A stretch of 62,000 bases of DNA from the NCBI GenBank assembly GCA_002633005.1, contig NMRA01000352.1:340356-402355 (forward strand). The letters are read 5' to 3'. Origin of the DNA: Phoronis australis (lineage: Eukaryota; Phoronida; Phoronidae). A program made the translations under genes and the position numbers. A model generated the notes under the pieces. It saw only the letters and a list, made by a program, of their open reading frames with translations, made no database searches and was not told the origin of the DNA. Below are positions 9,961 to 22,408 of the stretch, piece after piece (the stretch's first letter is position 1; each line of letters begins with the position of its first letter).

Positions 9961-12720
9961 ACTCTACGGCATGTCTACCGTTTGCGCGGTGTGGTCTAGC
10001 CGGTGCGAACTCGGATATCCATAATCGTTAATTTGATTAAGAGCCGCATCAACTGTTTTACTACCGTCTAATTATTCTGTCAGTCAGTTGAATGATTGCG
10101 ATCAGTGTTGTATTTTATGAGGTATTCCTGCAGCGAACGCACGCGGTAGACTTGGCGATGGTTAGGTGTAGAGAAACTTTTCGACGGCTACAGACCGGTA
10201 CGAGCGGCGACCACTGCTCGTATTTTCATTACGTCCGGTTCCCACTCTGGTCGAGTGAAAAGCTTCATTTCCTTGTTAGACGCTTTAATTGCAATAGATT
10301 AGGAAGAAACAAGCGCCTTGCGTTAAAGCTGTAAAGATGGTGACGTAATTAACAGAATATCGCAGATGTCTTGAGAAATACCGTACGAATATCCAAAGGT
10401 CCTTCTGAGTAAACAGAAATACTTGTCATCAGCTTTAAAATTCGCATGATAATTTTATGAGATTTCCAGAATTAGTTTTTGGTTTAAGCATGCCGGATAA
10501 TTATTGACTGTTCGAACAGAAAGTAGAGACTGTTTTACTTAAAAACTGTGCATAAATTAAATATTTCACCATTTTACAAGCCTTTTCTATGGCATGCTTC
10601 ACTCGGTGACCAGCTCCGATTGGATATTTTCATGTGTTGACGTAAATTATGAAAACCCAACTTAAAGTGCCACTGAACGCAGAAAACAATGTCCCAACAT
10701 TTCCGCCTCAATCTTTATCTCAAAAATTCAACAAAATCTCCTTTTTCTGAACATGATGTATGTCTCCTGTCATTTTCCTGTTTACTGAGAAAACGGATTA
10801 TTTTCTTCACGCCGAAGAAAGTGAGTTAGTTAACGATTGCGCATGAGTTTACGCACCTACGTATAGAAAGGTTGAAACAGCAACATATGTCGTCTGACCT
10901 TGTTGTGGACCAACTGTGCACGATTATATTGGCTTCTGCGTAAACAAAATGATCGTACCGGGGAGCTAGGCCAAGGACGTCAAAAATTGTAACGTCACTT
11001 GCGAATCTGATTAGATTTTTATTAGACACTTAGATTTTTATTAGACACAGGACAGGGACCTGTAATGAATTTGTCGTCGTGAGGAACTCGTACCAAACAT
11101 TCGTAGTTTGCAGCTTGATATCTCGTACAGAAGTTTTAAGCGTCGGGTTCTGTATACAATACCTTTTGATATGTAGTTGAAAAATCACAACTCTCCACTG
11201 AATTCCAGATTTTTATATTTCACATTTTATACTCTAATGCAAAAAGCCAAGCAAATATTGGAACATGATGCTTGAAGTTCATATTTGCATTACGGTCATT
11301 GGTGTCTCTCCCGACGGTAACTAGAAGGTCATCCATGTTACTTCAATTTTGTCAAGTTCAGTGACTGTACGTACACCCAAGATATACCGATGCAAATGAG
11401 TATGAGATAAAACACCCAATCACATTGCTCTATATCGTGCCATTTTTAAGACCACTCGTCACGATCGAGGACATTGCGATAAGCCTACCCATGACGAATT
11501 GCGCAGAATGGCAGGTCCTCACCCAGGGGTTCACGTACCAATCTCTCTTCAGTGGCGGATCTAGGATACCATAAGGGGGGGGGTGACACTTTGCTTCGGT
11601 CAATCGCGTAAAGCACGACTGCATGCGCGCACGTAGCCTGAAATGAAGAACGGCTTGGACTTCTGAGAATGTGTGATCCTCCTTGCTGTAATGCATCCGC
11701 AAAAAAAAACGGGGACCCGCTTCCTCCATCTTTTTCAGCCGCTTCGTCATTAGCAGGCTCAATTAGGAAACTCAATATTTCCTCACGATCTTGCTGTCTC
11801 TTCCTGTTTTATTTTTGGCCGCAGCCAAGGAAGAGGGGGGGCAGGCCTCCCTAAATCCGCCTATGCTCATCCTGGTTAGGATCACCCTCTCTATTTGGCG
11901 GATACAAAGATACACATTAATGAGGGAGGGTACATTATAGGGTGCTGCATCACTTGAGTTTGGTCCGTGTGCGCGCACTTGCAAAAGACTGGAGTCAAAT
12001 CCTTTTGTCTGAACCTCAAATTAAACGAGAGGACTGAATGAGGGTAGGGGGTGCTTCCCCTATATCTACTCCAAGCTCCAGACTTCAAATTGAACTGAAA
12101 ATAATTTTATTGTGACATTTCCAATGAGCGCTGTACGCTGTTTTAAATATATTCTGTACTAACTAAGCTCTCTACCGTCATCTAGCAACTAGCCGTCAGC
12201 TTCATCCGCGCACGCATCGCTAGCACTCTCTAATTCCCGTAATATGCAAGCCTTCCGCTTTAGCCCGGGGTCTGCAAACCCACGATATGTACATAACATG
12301 CACGCGTCTGTTAAGACGTGCTATAATATTTGAGATTACATTAGTTCCCATTTAATCTATCTCGTACAAACAAAATTGCCTCTGTTAATTGGTATAGAGT
12401 CATGAGAGAGAGGATACGCTCTTTGTCCGCAAATCTCTCTTCTGCAATGTCTTGAACTAAAGCCGCAGAAGCCGAGAATTTCCTCCCCGGTTGGAGTCAG
12501 TATATAAGACGACTTTATAGCAAATGTCCAGTTCATAATTACCGGCTTTGCAAAAACCCACAAATTAATGTAAGTTTTATCACATATTAGGAATAAGAAC
12601 ACAAGTGATGGGAAGTGATTTCTCAGAACGGGTGGAATTTTTATTCAGTAAATAGAGCGTCAACCTCTGCGCATAGTAAAAATTAGTGAAAAGTTGTGAG
12701 TGCAATAATTGTAAGTTATT
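9961..12720. other. Intergenic stretch, no supported gene
   Basis: Only short overlapping ORFs in several frames. Two purine/pyrimidine homopolymer runs near 11574-11585 and 11700-11710. Nothing recognisable. Confidence 0.4.
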
Positions 12721-12779
12721 TGCGGAAGGATGTTAAAGGTTGTTGCTATATTTGTTCAACCCGTAATGGCAATAAGAAA

Positions 12780-13330
12780 TCTTCCAAGTCAGAGCAAAAG
12801 TGAGGTTAATTTTGGAGACAGTTTAGACTGGACGAAAGATATATTTATTGCCTTAGAAAATTACAAAGGACGCCGGCATCAGACGATTCCAGCTAACACT
12901 AATACACAAGATTATTGCGACAAATTCCTTTTTATTCAAAATTCAGGTTCGAGAATCCAATTTTTGTTACTTCAAGTTTCGGAAACGCTGTCACACATTT
13001 TCTGGGAATGCAGCTCTGTAGAGGGTTTTTGGAAGTTCAGCGCACTACTTCAAATTACCACATTAAGATTCCTATTTGTTTTTCTTACAAACTTTTCATC
13101 CTTGTATTTTACAAGACTCAAGATTTTCAATTCAATATCTCATTATTACTATGGAAACAATGCATTTATAGGAAGATATGTAACAAAACTACATAGAATT
13201 CAACACTTCGCTATATAATTATGTTCATGAATACTATTGTGCTGCAAAACACGTACTGCGTACAAAGGGACAGTTTTTCTGGAGAATGAGAGAATATTTG
13301 TGTACATGCATTACAGGTGTAAATATTTTT
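12780..13330 (+). pseudogene. L1/Tx1-like retrotransposon C-terminal remnant
   Basis: The plus strand encodes ETLSHIFWECSSVEGFW near 12985-13040, the hallmark of the zinc-binding region at the C-terminus of L1/Tx1-type reverse transcriptase polyproteins (E-T-x-x-H-x-F-W-E-C ... F-W). One frame over, LLLWKQCIYRKICNK (about 13142-13190) matches the usual following segment, and FFWRMREYL (about 13270-13300) matches the terminal W-containing part. At least two frame changes are needed, so it is a decayed 3' fragment with no RT domain left. Confidence 0.6.
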
Positions 13331-13358
13331 CGAGGGAGGCCGTTCTCTTGACATGTGC

Positions 13359-13385
13359 ATGTGCGTGTGTGTGTGTGTNGGTGGG
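13359..13385. repeat. (GT)n microsatellite containing one undetermined base
   Basis: A GT run at 13363-13378 is followed by an N at 13379, the only ambiguous base noticed in the window, then GGGTGGGTG. Probably a consensus problem within the microsatellite. Confidence 0.9.
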
Positions 13386-14399
13386 TGTCTTTTAGTGTTG
13401 TTTTTTAGAAATGCCTGTGTGTAGTAATAAAATAATAATAATAATAGTTTTGTGCTTTTTGGACTGGTCATTTGTTAGGCTTGCGGTTTGCATTATTAGA
13501 GATGTCTGTAATTGAATTTTTTCAATTTTAATTTTGCTATGTTACGTTCTTTGTGACACGCGTAACAGTCATCAGAACTATGTGAAACAAATGCTTCAGC
13601 TACACGCGTAACCCAACTCCAGCAGAAGCGTTGGAATCTCCGTCTTATCAACTTATCGCAGATATCCATCTTAAGTTGAAGTCAATCCTGCCAGTTATGA
13701 CCACCTCCGAAAACGTTAAATTTTATGTTCTCGGTCTACTGACAAGAGCTCTAGATGCCGTTTATAATGATTTGGTAAAAACTATATTCTGTCGTATAAT
13801 GACGTGATGTTACCTCCGTCATTGGAGATTACTTTCACGCGAACGACTTATGGTATGCAACCACGCTCGTTCAACAGAATTCATTTTCACGCTTATTTAC
13901 AAACACCAGTGGCAACACAGACTCAAAAAACTTTTAAAATTCTTGAATGGTATTTGTTAGACCTCCCCATTCGAGTTAAAACAATTCTGAGTCTATTTTG
14001 ATATACCTCAGAACAAAACGTTTGAAGTAAAATGTTAACAAGTTCATTCGCGCATGTGCTGGCATGCATTATTAATGAACTAAATTCTCTAATATTATTT
14101 ATTCTGTATATATTTCAACATCATGATCGTCACAAGAGTTTGTTTATTTTTGGGCTGGTAAACAGTGTCCGTTTACATTCGAAAAGAACACTCGCTCGTC
14201 TGTATGTATTTATAACAATCAAAAATAACAAACGCCGAATTCTGGTCATACCATTATTGAATTCCTGTGTGTATTGGTATGTCCGTTTTGGTTTGCACCG
14301 TATCACAACAAAAGAGCCTAATTGGACTCTCCAGATGGTGGTGAGCTGTATTGTTACACCTTGTCTCACAACAATACGCGTTTATCCACCTGTCAATCT

Positions 14400-14621
14400 A
14401 CAGCCACGCATCGGCCAGTAAACAAAGACCTCACGAGCGGCACGCGTCTGGGCTTAGGCGAACTATATTTATCGAAGAGGTTGACCAAATTTGCACTGTT
14501 ACATCAGTGGCGGGTCAGAAGTTGAGACGCTCTATTAAGGACGTCCGAAGTTCCCTGTTCAGTATCTCAGAGAATATTGTAAATATGTTGTACACCGGGC
14601 CTCTTCTCGAATCGATGACGG
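14400..14621 (+). other. Candidate alternative 5' exon of onecut (proximal)
   Basis: A 92-codon open stretch ends ...LLESMTG at the donor GTAAGTGAAG (14622). ATGs at 14584 and 14615 would give MLYTGPLLESMT or simply MT, each followed by one base (phase 1). Splicing to the AG at 19324 restores the onecut frame (Gly, then MTMENIGE). In vertebrate ONECUT1 a few residues also precede the T-M-E-x-I-G-E motif, so a short N-terminal extension would not be unusual. No transcript evidence is available. Confidence 0.3.
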
Positions 14622-14693
14622 GTAAGTGAAGTTTAATACAGGCAAAATCGACTAAATAGTGTTTTAGACGATTACTAACTCAGCGGTTTGCCG

Positions 14694-14870
14694 ATTGATT
14701 TTTGATGCGATCCAGCGGTCACGGTCTCTTATCAATAGCAAACTAGAAGCAATCGATTCCTCTTGATTTGTGCTTATTTTAAAATCAATAAAACACTTGG
14801 TTTATCGAAGAAGTTGTGAAAGTTACGAATATAGAGGTATGGCGTACAGCTACACATTTCTAATTGATTT
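14694..14870. promoter_or_regulatory. Cluster of Onecut/HNF6-type binding sites
   Basis: Against the known HNF6 consensus WWRTCMATWN there are three full matches (TTATCAATAG at 14729-14738, AAATCAATAA at 14782-14791, and AAATCAATTA on the minus strand over 14861-14870) and one near match (ATTGATTTTT from 14694), all within 177 bp. The cluster lies just downstream of the candidate first exon ending at 14621 and 4.5 kb upstream of the onecut start codon, suggesting auto- or cross-regulation. Confidence 0.4.
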
Positions 14871-14999
14871 GTTGGAAGTCTTATACTGTAACACCAATAA
14901 AATCTTAATCTGTTTTCTGGAATAAGTGCATGGCTTTGGTGCACTACGTCGACGTCATCAATTAAAATCATTTGACAGTTAGAGACGCTGATATAATTG

Positions 15000-17900
15000 G
15001 CACTGAACTGATAGAATTTAAGTCTTATTATTTATAAACACTTTGATTGAACGCTTTTCCGCCTTCACCAAACCCATGCAGGGGTGGACTTATTAATCTC
15101 GTTGTTGAAGTAAATTTTCTTCAATTCGTTTTGAAATTGAATGTGAATCTGTGCGTCATCCCACTGTTTGTGAGTTAGTATAATTTGAGTGGTTATAAGT
15201 GACTGTATCGGTAATTACAAGAGCCTTTTGACAGACACAGGGTCGTCGACCTTCGCGTGTGATGACTGCAACCCATGGCGAGTCTGGCTGGCAGTCCTGA
15301 CCATGGGCCATTTCGATGTCAATGTTCTCAATACATACAAAATATCCCAGAGAAATTCCTAGACATCTTGAAATATTTTTCAAAACCCTGAGGCAGGTTT
15401 AAGAACCTAAGGTCAGCCACTGGAAACCCTAAATCTTTTTACGCACAAGAATTTAACGTGCAAACTTAGAACACAGAAATAGCATTCAGATTACCGGAGT
15501 TTTCTGCAGACACACCACTTCCGCAAATACTCCCAGAGGGTGACTAAGTGGAAAATTTCCGACAATACTCCCAGGGCGTGTATTTGTATAGAACTCAATC
15601 AAAACTTTCTCGGTTTCACAGGGAAATGGACCCCAAAATCTTGACATGTTCAATCTCCAACAAACAGTTCATAACCTATAGGTTCCCGTTCTGCTATATT
15701 ATGCTACGTTATTGAGCATGACGCCCCGGCTACTGCATTGATTCTCTAGCTCGTCTGTTCGCCTCTGTCAAAGGTGAGCAGGTTTATACTTGGATTTAAC
15801 TTTTGGTACCGGATATGATACTTTTCAAATACACGCCCCATCCTTGTCTGAGGAAAACTGCAGATTTTTGACAATGGTATGTTCGGAAAGTGTGAAAAAT
15901 AGACAAAGTATGTGGATTGTTTTTCTTGTTTTACATTGCTTAATTTTTCAAAATTTAAACATTGGAAATCGTAACAGAAAGTGTGGATCTTTCGAGAACG
16001 AACACATGCTACGTGAGTAGAGGTTAATCTAAATGCTTCTAGCAAATACGTTAGGGGTGATTGATGGATCAGCCTGAAATAGAATACAAAATGACTGATC
16101 TTTTTCATGAAAGTTGTCACTTTTCAAATATGAACAATGACGTTATTCATTTGACATTTTAGAAGTGTGTTGAACTTTCCAAAATAACGAATTGGTTTTT
16201 GTTATCCGGTTATTTTTGTGAAATGGTACATCAATAGGTAATTAAAAGGTTAAAACTTGCTTGGGGTTGTAACAAATCTGCGTTAAAATCTCACCCAAGT
16301 AACTGTTGACTTAGTTGAGCTATTCTTTTTCGTGTCTAGGAATGAGTACCTTTTACCTTCACGACCGTCGTTACAAATTCTTCAACGAACACCCATATCA
16401 CAAGCGATGTGGGAGAATAATGTTGTTTTGATGATGATTGAAGGGCGAAATAACGACTTATATTCGAAATTCTTAAACGTGAAATTTAAAAAGTAAATCT
16501 GAATATCACGATTATCACGTAAGCGCACAGAAGTTCGTTCAGTCGCTGTGTAACTTTGCAGACGTGAGCAATATTGATAAAATAATATTTTCTTGGCTAT
16601 TCGCTGTTTCACATGTATTGAGGTTTTGTGCTTCGTCGAAATTTGCATTGGAAGGCGAGTGTTCGGGAAATATGACCGGGACCTTTCTAGCTTATCCTAG
16701 CGAAATGGCGGCCACTGGAGTGATTGGTCGGTGAGGGTGGAATTATCGGACAGAATTCACGATTTCCGTTCCATAAGTGAAAATTTTCGCAGCAAGTGCA
16801 TTGCGAGGGATTTTCGTCTTCCTGTGCTTCGTCACGTCAGTCAAGTTGGTATCGCACTAGTCCTACTAAAAGTACGAGTTGTGGCTATTATGGAGGAAAT
16901 TTCTTTGATTTGTTTCAGCAAAATAAATAAAGATAATCGATCTCTCTAAAGCTGGAGACTGGAGTTATGTCAGGAGATCACTGATTCCCATTGTCACATT
17001 ATTATTCGTGTTGTTGTTATTCGTTCTTTATTTGTGAAAGTTAAAGCAAAATTATGAAACGATAAGTACTTCTTGGAGCACTTGTCAGCGAGGTTTTGTT
17101 TGAGATCAGGATAGGAACTATCCGTAGAGAGACGTCGAAGTTGGAGAAGGCTATTCATCTCATATCACACTGACTCGATCTGTTTGTGGATAAGTTTTCA
17201 CGCAGTAAAACACGGTGTTACCGTATACAAATGCGAGTATTTAGGCCAATGGGCAATTATATGAATGTGACCCCAAAATAGAATTAGGCGCATGCGCCTA
17301 TATGCGTAACACCCGAGCAAAAACAATAAATGATGTTCACGTCTTTTCAAAATATTGACTATTCAAATGAACAGTACGAAGAATGGGCCTAAGGAAAATC
17401 GAAAAGACCACCAACAAGACAGACATATAGTAGCCGACTGCGCCCGTAGGTAAAGCATAAGCGCGTGCACCTATATGCTAAACCCCAAGCAACTAAAAGA
17501 CGAGTTATTTCGGATATATATGCGTGCATACGGAAAGCCTTTGGCAATTTCATTACGGCCAAGAATTTATCGGTAGGCCTATATCCTGCAGGATTGGGAC
17601 GCGAATAGTAGCGTTACGGTGAACACAACGTTGAGCTGATCGGTGGAGTTAGTTTTGTTTTCAGTCGAGCTTTCAGTGAACGCTACTGAAAACACGTTAA
17701 GACGCTAATCCGGTTTTACAAATTAACATTATGCAGACCTAAGAGTTGGACGCGCGTGTTAATCATGACTCTGCGGTCTTTATTTCTGGATTTACTCTGT
17801 TATTAGAGCCCATGGTAACAGCTGGGCAAATGAACTTGCGCTTGCATTATGCTTTGTATGTGACGTCGGAAGTTCGCTTGCTTCGACTGTTACATAGGCC

Positions 17901-19090
17901 TAATATAAATTATAGAACACAGAATCTGCGTAAGGCGGTGCAGCCGCAAAATCAAACAATAAGACATTCTTTTTACGAAAAACTGAACAGTTTTGAGGAA
18001 TACAATCGGACTGTTCAAACTATTTTCTGCGTCCATCACGAAATGACATTCTAGTACCGGCACGTTCATTCCGGCTTATTCAGCCGTTTTGTGACACAAT
18101 TTACTGATTAAGATTCCTGTACTATGTGATGGTGCACGTTAGGGTAATGCCCGTTTTCGCGCGAATCGAAATGCAATTGAGATGCAAGCTAGTGCTAGAA
18201 ACATATGTTTCAAGTGTCAAAAACGGGCGCATTTTACGTTGAGGTTAACATTTTCACGAATACCACAGTGTAGTCAACAGAGTCGTACCATTGTAGTGAT
18301 AGCGCCCTCTAGACGATTACGATGATTAGACAACCTATATCAAAGAATTTCAAATTTCAATCTGATGTTTATTTTCTCCTAAATCTGAGCTACTAATTTT
18401 TGGACTTTAATGATAGAGATAACCACCTTCTTAGGGAAGAGAGGGCGTCCGCTATCCGTGAACACTCGACTCTTTCCGATCGTAATTATAGCACGCTCTC
18501 GGTGACACGCACATGTGTTCAGTTATAATACCTTTCTAATCAGACGTCATGTCAACGACCTTGATTTGATTTCACTAGAAACGCCATAACTAGAATCTTG
18601 AATTTTTTCTACCTTCTGTAAAGGTTGCGTAATGTCCTTGAACTCGTTCTTAGGCGTTTCACCAATGGCAATAGCCATTCCGGTCATCAATTAAGAGGGA
18701 TTTTTTCGTTGTTCAAAAAATGTCAGTAAACTTTCTCAGGGCAACATAGGCATCAGGCCCGGGATTCTAATACTAGTGTTAAGACGTTTTGGCCAAAAGG
18801 GAATCTCGTGTTCTGCAGAATAATGTTTCATGTAGTCTTGCAAGCATCCAAGAAATAGAAATGTAGCCTTGGTCTAGCGCGAGTTCAGAATTACGTGCTC
18901 GTGGCTAAAGGCTTGTGATATGGTTGAATATAAAATCATCTTGCGACATCGATATAGACTGAGGCAACTATTTGCCGATTAAATTGTGTTACCATCGCTT
19001 CCAGTCAGTTTTTGCTGATCTCTCGAGTTTGTATGTGATGGAAATGAACTGCTTTTGTGTCATGTTTGAGTACTATTGTTTGTCCATCGT
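15000..19090. other. Upstream flank of onecut, no supported gene
   Basis: Contains a perfect 16-bp palindrome (17285-17300), a GAAATGGCGGCCAC motif resembling a YY1 site at 16703-16716 next to an inverted CCAAT box (GATTGG, 16721-16726), and only short ORFs. The latter two together resemble a promoter, but the open frame after the ATG would splice out of phase with onecut. Confidence 0.4.
17285..17300. repeat. Perfect palindrome TAGGCGCATGCGCCTA
   Basis: Contains GCGCATGCGC, the core of the NRF1 site. Close relatives occur at 8013-8028, about 17459-17474 and 51070-51085, the first and last differing at one base. Confidence 0.75.
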
Positions 19091-19103
19091 GAATGAATGC
19101 GAA

Positions 19104-19155
19104 GCCCCTCCCCGGAAATGAGTATAAATGCGCAATGAGTATGCGCAATAGATGC
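19104..19155 (+). promoter_or_regulatory. Candidate TATA promoter of onecut
   Basis: CCCCTCCCC (19106-19114) precedes TATAAA at 19123-19128. Initiation would be expected near 19150-19160, leaving an unspliced 5' UTR of about 170 nt before the ATG at 19327. An ATG at 19152 opens a 68-codon frame that overlaps the main start in another frame, so if initiation is upstream of it, it would act as an inhibitory upstream ORF. Confidence 0.45.
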
Positions 19156-19326
19156 AGCTGGATAAACAGCGCTATGGTGGTTCTGTGAGAGCAGTCTGTC
19201 AGTTTCCCAAAGCTATTCATCGTTTATACCGAACTGATTGGACTGACAAACATCCAAGCTACATCAACTGTTGTTTGAGGTATCGATTTATTATATTGTG
19301 GTGTTTAATTTCTGTCAATTCTAGGC

Positions 19327-20299
19327 ATGACTATGGAAAACATTGGCGAGATTACTGAACAATCGACGCTCGACCCTGTGGCTTCGCCGGATAATCCTCA
19401 CAGCGAATTAATAAGTCCGCACGAACTCAGCCCGACAATATCGCGACCCGGCGCTTTGGCGGTCAGTGTAGCTAGTATGCTGGACACTACAGAATTTCGT
19501 TCACAAATGCCTATTGAGGCCACTTATCAGACACTGAACGGTCGCATGAGTCCCAGTTACGGGGGTCTCGGAAGCAGTTATGCCACTTTGACACCGCTTC
19601 AGCCGTTACCACCTATCTCAACCGTGTCGGACAAGTTTTCGCATCCTTCGCCCAACGTGAGTGGCAGCTTTACACTGATGCAGAACAACTCACTAGGAAT
19701 GGACATGAACTATCGGACATACGAGAAACCCTTAGGAATGACTATGAACATGTCCAGTGCTGGATTCAGCAACAGCCCAATGATGACCTCCAATGGCTAC
19801 TCTCAACAGAGCTTCGGTTATGGTTACAATCAAAGTGGTCTACATTCACCAAAGCAAGAGCCAAAACTTATGTCCCCACAATCACCATATGATAGCTACG
19901 GCCGAAGCCTATCGGCACATAGTGCTCGCTTACACTCCCCCAGTCCTATGATGCCTTCTGCCATGAACGGTCTACATGGATCGCCTCACAACTCGCATTC
20001 CAATCACGGGCATCTCGGCGTGCGTGACCGCAGCCTCGACTCTTCCTCAAAACACGACGTGGAAGAGATTAACACAAAAGAACTAGCACAGAAGATTAGC
20101 AGTGAACTGAAGCGTTACAGTATCCCGCAGGCAGTGTTTGCCCAGCGGGTCCTATGTCGGAGCCAGGGAACACTGAGTGACCTCCTACGCAACCCCAAAC
20201 CATGGAGTAAGCTGAAGTCTGGCCGGGAGACATTCAGGCGCATGTGGAAATGGCTTCAGGAGCCAGAGTTTCAACGGATGTCCGCTCTGAGGCTTGCTG
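19327..20299 (+). CDS. onecut: ONECUT-class transcription factor, exon 1 (N-terminal region and CUT domain)
   Basis: This exon encodes residues 1-324 and the first base of codon 325. Conserved ONECUT motifs appear in order: TMENIGE at residues 2-8, SVASMLD near 50-57, TLTPLQPLPPISTVSDKF at about 89-106 and NVSGSFTLM shortly after. A Ser/His/Met/Gly-rich low-complexity activation region follows. The CUT domain spans about 244-324 (EEINTKELAQ ... RYSIPQAVFAQRVLCRSQGT ... EFQRMSALRLA), near-identical to vertebrate ONECUT. It binds DNA in the nucleus together with the homeodomain encoded 27 kb downstream. The exon ends at GTAAGT (20300), phase 1. The ATG at 19327 has a purine at -3, and an in-frame stop lies at 19306-19308. 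The AG at 19323-19324 is a plausible acceptor, so a longer N-terminus from an upstream exon cannot be excluded. Confidence 0.97.
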
Positions 20300-20892
20300 G
20301 TAAGTGTTCAACTCTTGTTTCTTAGTTTGACTGTTACTAACTTGCTCTCTGTAATCTTAAATGTCACAAATTCAAAACAAGAATGTTCTGAAACATTTCA
20401 AAACTGCAGTTTGTTATTACACCTAGATAGCTAGAGCCCCAGTTAACTTTCTATTTGTACTCTACAACGTAACACAACAAGGACTATAGCTGTTAAAATG
20501 ACCAATTCACAGTCTGTGTCATTTACTGTGTAAGGCATTGTTCTCAAATCCCTTGGTTCAGGATTTTGCCAAATGAGAACCCAAAGTTAAGATTTATGTG
20601 AATGGAAATAAAAAACACAAATTGTAAAATAACATTTTTTCATCTTGCCTGGTAAACCATGTATCAAGTGTAACCTAGACCACATGTAGCACAGACGAAA
20701 AAATCTATTTAGGCTTTTTGCTGTCATAAAATCTGTCTCATAATATTCTTTACCCTGATGGCATTCTATTGCCTTCATCTTCCCCCAGTCCCTGACTATG
20801 TTTATGCACCATTTTCAAATTGGAAATGTTAGAATTGGCTAACCAACTCAAGTCATGGGCAATGTTCTTACGTGCGCCATTTTAGAATTTGC

Positions 20893-20945
20893 AATCTTAG
20901 CATCAGCCAGTCTTAGCATCGGCCAATCTTAGCATCGGCCAATCT
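20893..20945 (+). repeat. 16-bp tandem repeat, three copies plus five bases
   Basis: AATCTTAGCATCAGCC, AGTCTTAGCATCGGCC, AATCTTAGCATCGGCC, then AATCT. Confidence 0.9.
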
Positions 20946-22370
20946 CAATAAACTTTTCTTGAGTTTCAGATGGGTTCCTGGTTCTTTATGGTAGCGTAAA
21001 TAGAATCTTATCATTGTAAGGGAATACCATTAGGAGACCAGTTTTGTGAGAACAAAAGACCTAATATGATTTAGCCAGCTAAACATTGCTGAAAATACAT
21101 TCATCTTGAACACTGATAATTACATCCTATTCATATCAAACTCCCACTTAGGTCATGACCTTTCAATCTATATTCACTAACATCTGTTGTCAATATTCCA
21201 CCCCAGTTGACATGTGTATACACCACATAGTACACACAATGGAAAATCTTAAATCTTGGGGGCCATAATGTAGTGCAGGTCACTCACATATTGAGCATAG
21301 TAGTCATTTACTAGTACATATTTATAGTGTGTATAACAAACGGACTTGATTGTACTCTAAGAATAAAACAGTTATTCTATTATTAATGTGAGCATAGCAT
21401 TTGCTACTTGGAGAGGACCATTTGGAGTCTTTGTTTGTTTCACCAATGCTCTGATAATTGCTGTAGTGACTGTTCAAGACTTCAACTGGGGAATATTATT
21501 AATTAGTAATTAACAGAGTTCATCTCGTTCGTCAGTTGCCGTCAGTGCCGCGTGCTGGTGATGAAGATGATTACCTCTCTCGCCCTCTCATTCATACATT
21601 GATGAGGTCCAAACACACTTATGTTGTAGCCATGAGTGCTGCCCTGTTGTTCTTGCTCCTTTGTCTGACTGTCCATTTTCCAATGTCCCCAGCAGCACTA
21701 CTGAGTCCCCACTACTGCCAACTGGTGTACACCGTGGAGTCCCTTTCTTTGTCACCAGCTTCAACAGTTCAAGCCATGAAGTTTAAATGAAGCCAGAGGC
21801 AACATCATATATGTGTACACGCTGCCTGTATCTAAACAGCAACTATACTCCCACTGGCTCCCTTAGTCTGAATGCTATAAATTACCTAGTCACCTGCCTG
21901 CTTCCAGCATGTCTTTGTTCAGGTGTTCCTATCCTGTTCCACTCCCTTGGCGTACGCTGCCAAGTGAAAAACAAGGCGAAACGGAATATGATCTAACTGG
22001 CAGGGGAGTAACCGGTCAGCCTGGGAATTTTCACCCGTAACTAGTTGGTTTTAGAGTTTTTAACTATCAATGGTAAGAGGGCGTTGTTCAAGGTTAACAC
22101 ATTGTTGTGTAATTATGTTTAGTTCATTCTTGGATTGGCTCAAGTTTTGGATCTACCACTCATCCGTAGAGCTGGGGCACTGTTTTCCCAGTGAACTTCA
22201 GTTTCCCATTCTCAGTTGTAACTGAAGTGTACTGGGCATAAAGGGTCCTGCAGTTTATTTCAGTGTTGCAGTGACATGCCCGATTCTGAGACCAAGTCCC
22301 TTAGCCGTGGTGAGCTATCAATATTCCTGACCTATTGGGAAATCCCTCCTTGATTGATAGCTACACATAC

Positions 22371-22374
<4 letters not shown>

Positions 22375-22407
<33 letters not shown>
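22375..22407. repeat. (CA)n microsatellite
   Basis: About 16 CA units. Confidence 0.95.

Positions 22408-22408
<1 letters not shown>

Noticed and set aside
11430-11854. Overlapping ORFs of 60-110 codons on both strands
   Set aside because: Arise together from a GC-richer, stop-poor patch with homopolymer runs. Several frames open at once, which argues against coding.
16703-16730. ATGGCGGCCACTGG followed by a GTGAGG donor as an onecut first exon
   Set aside because: The junction is phase 2 and would shift the onecut frame. Kept only as a promoter-like motif in the region note.
17746-18054. 102-codon plus-strand ORF upstream of onecut
   Set aside because: No start context, no family resemblance, no splice partners.
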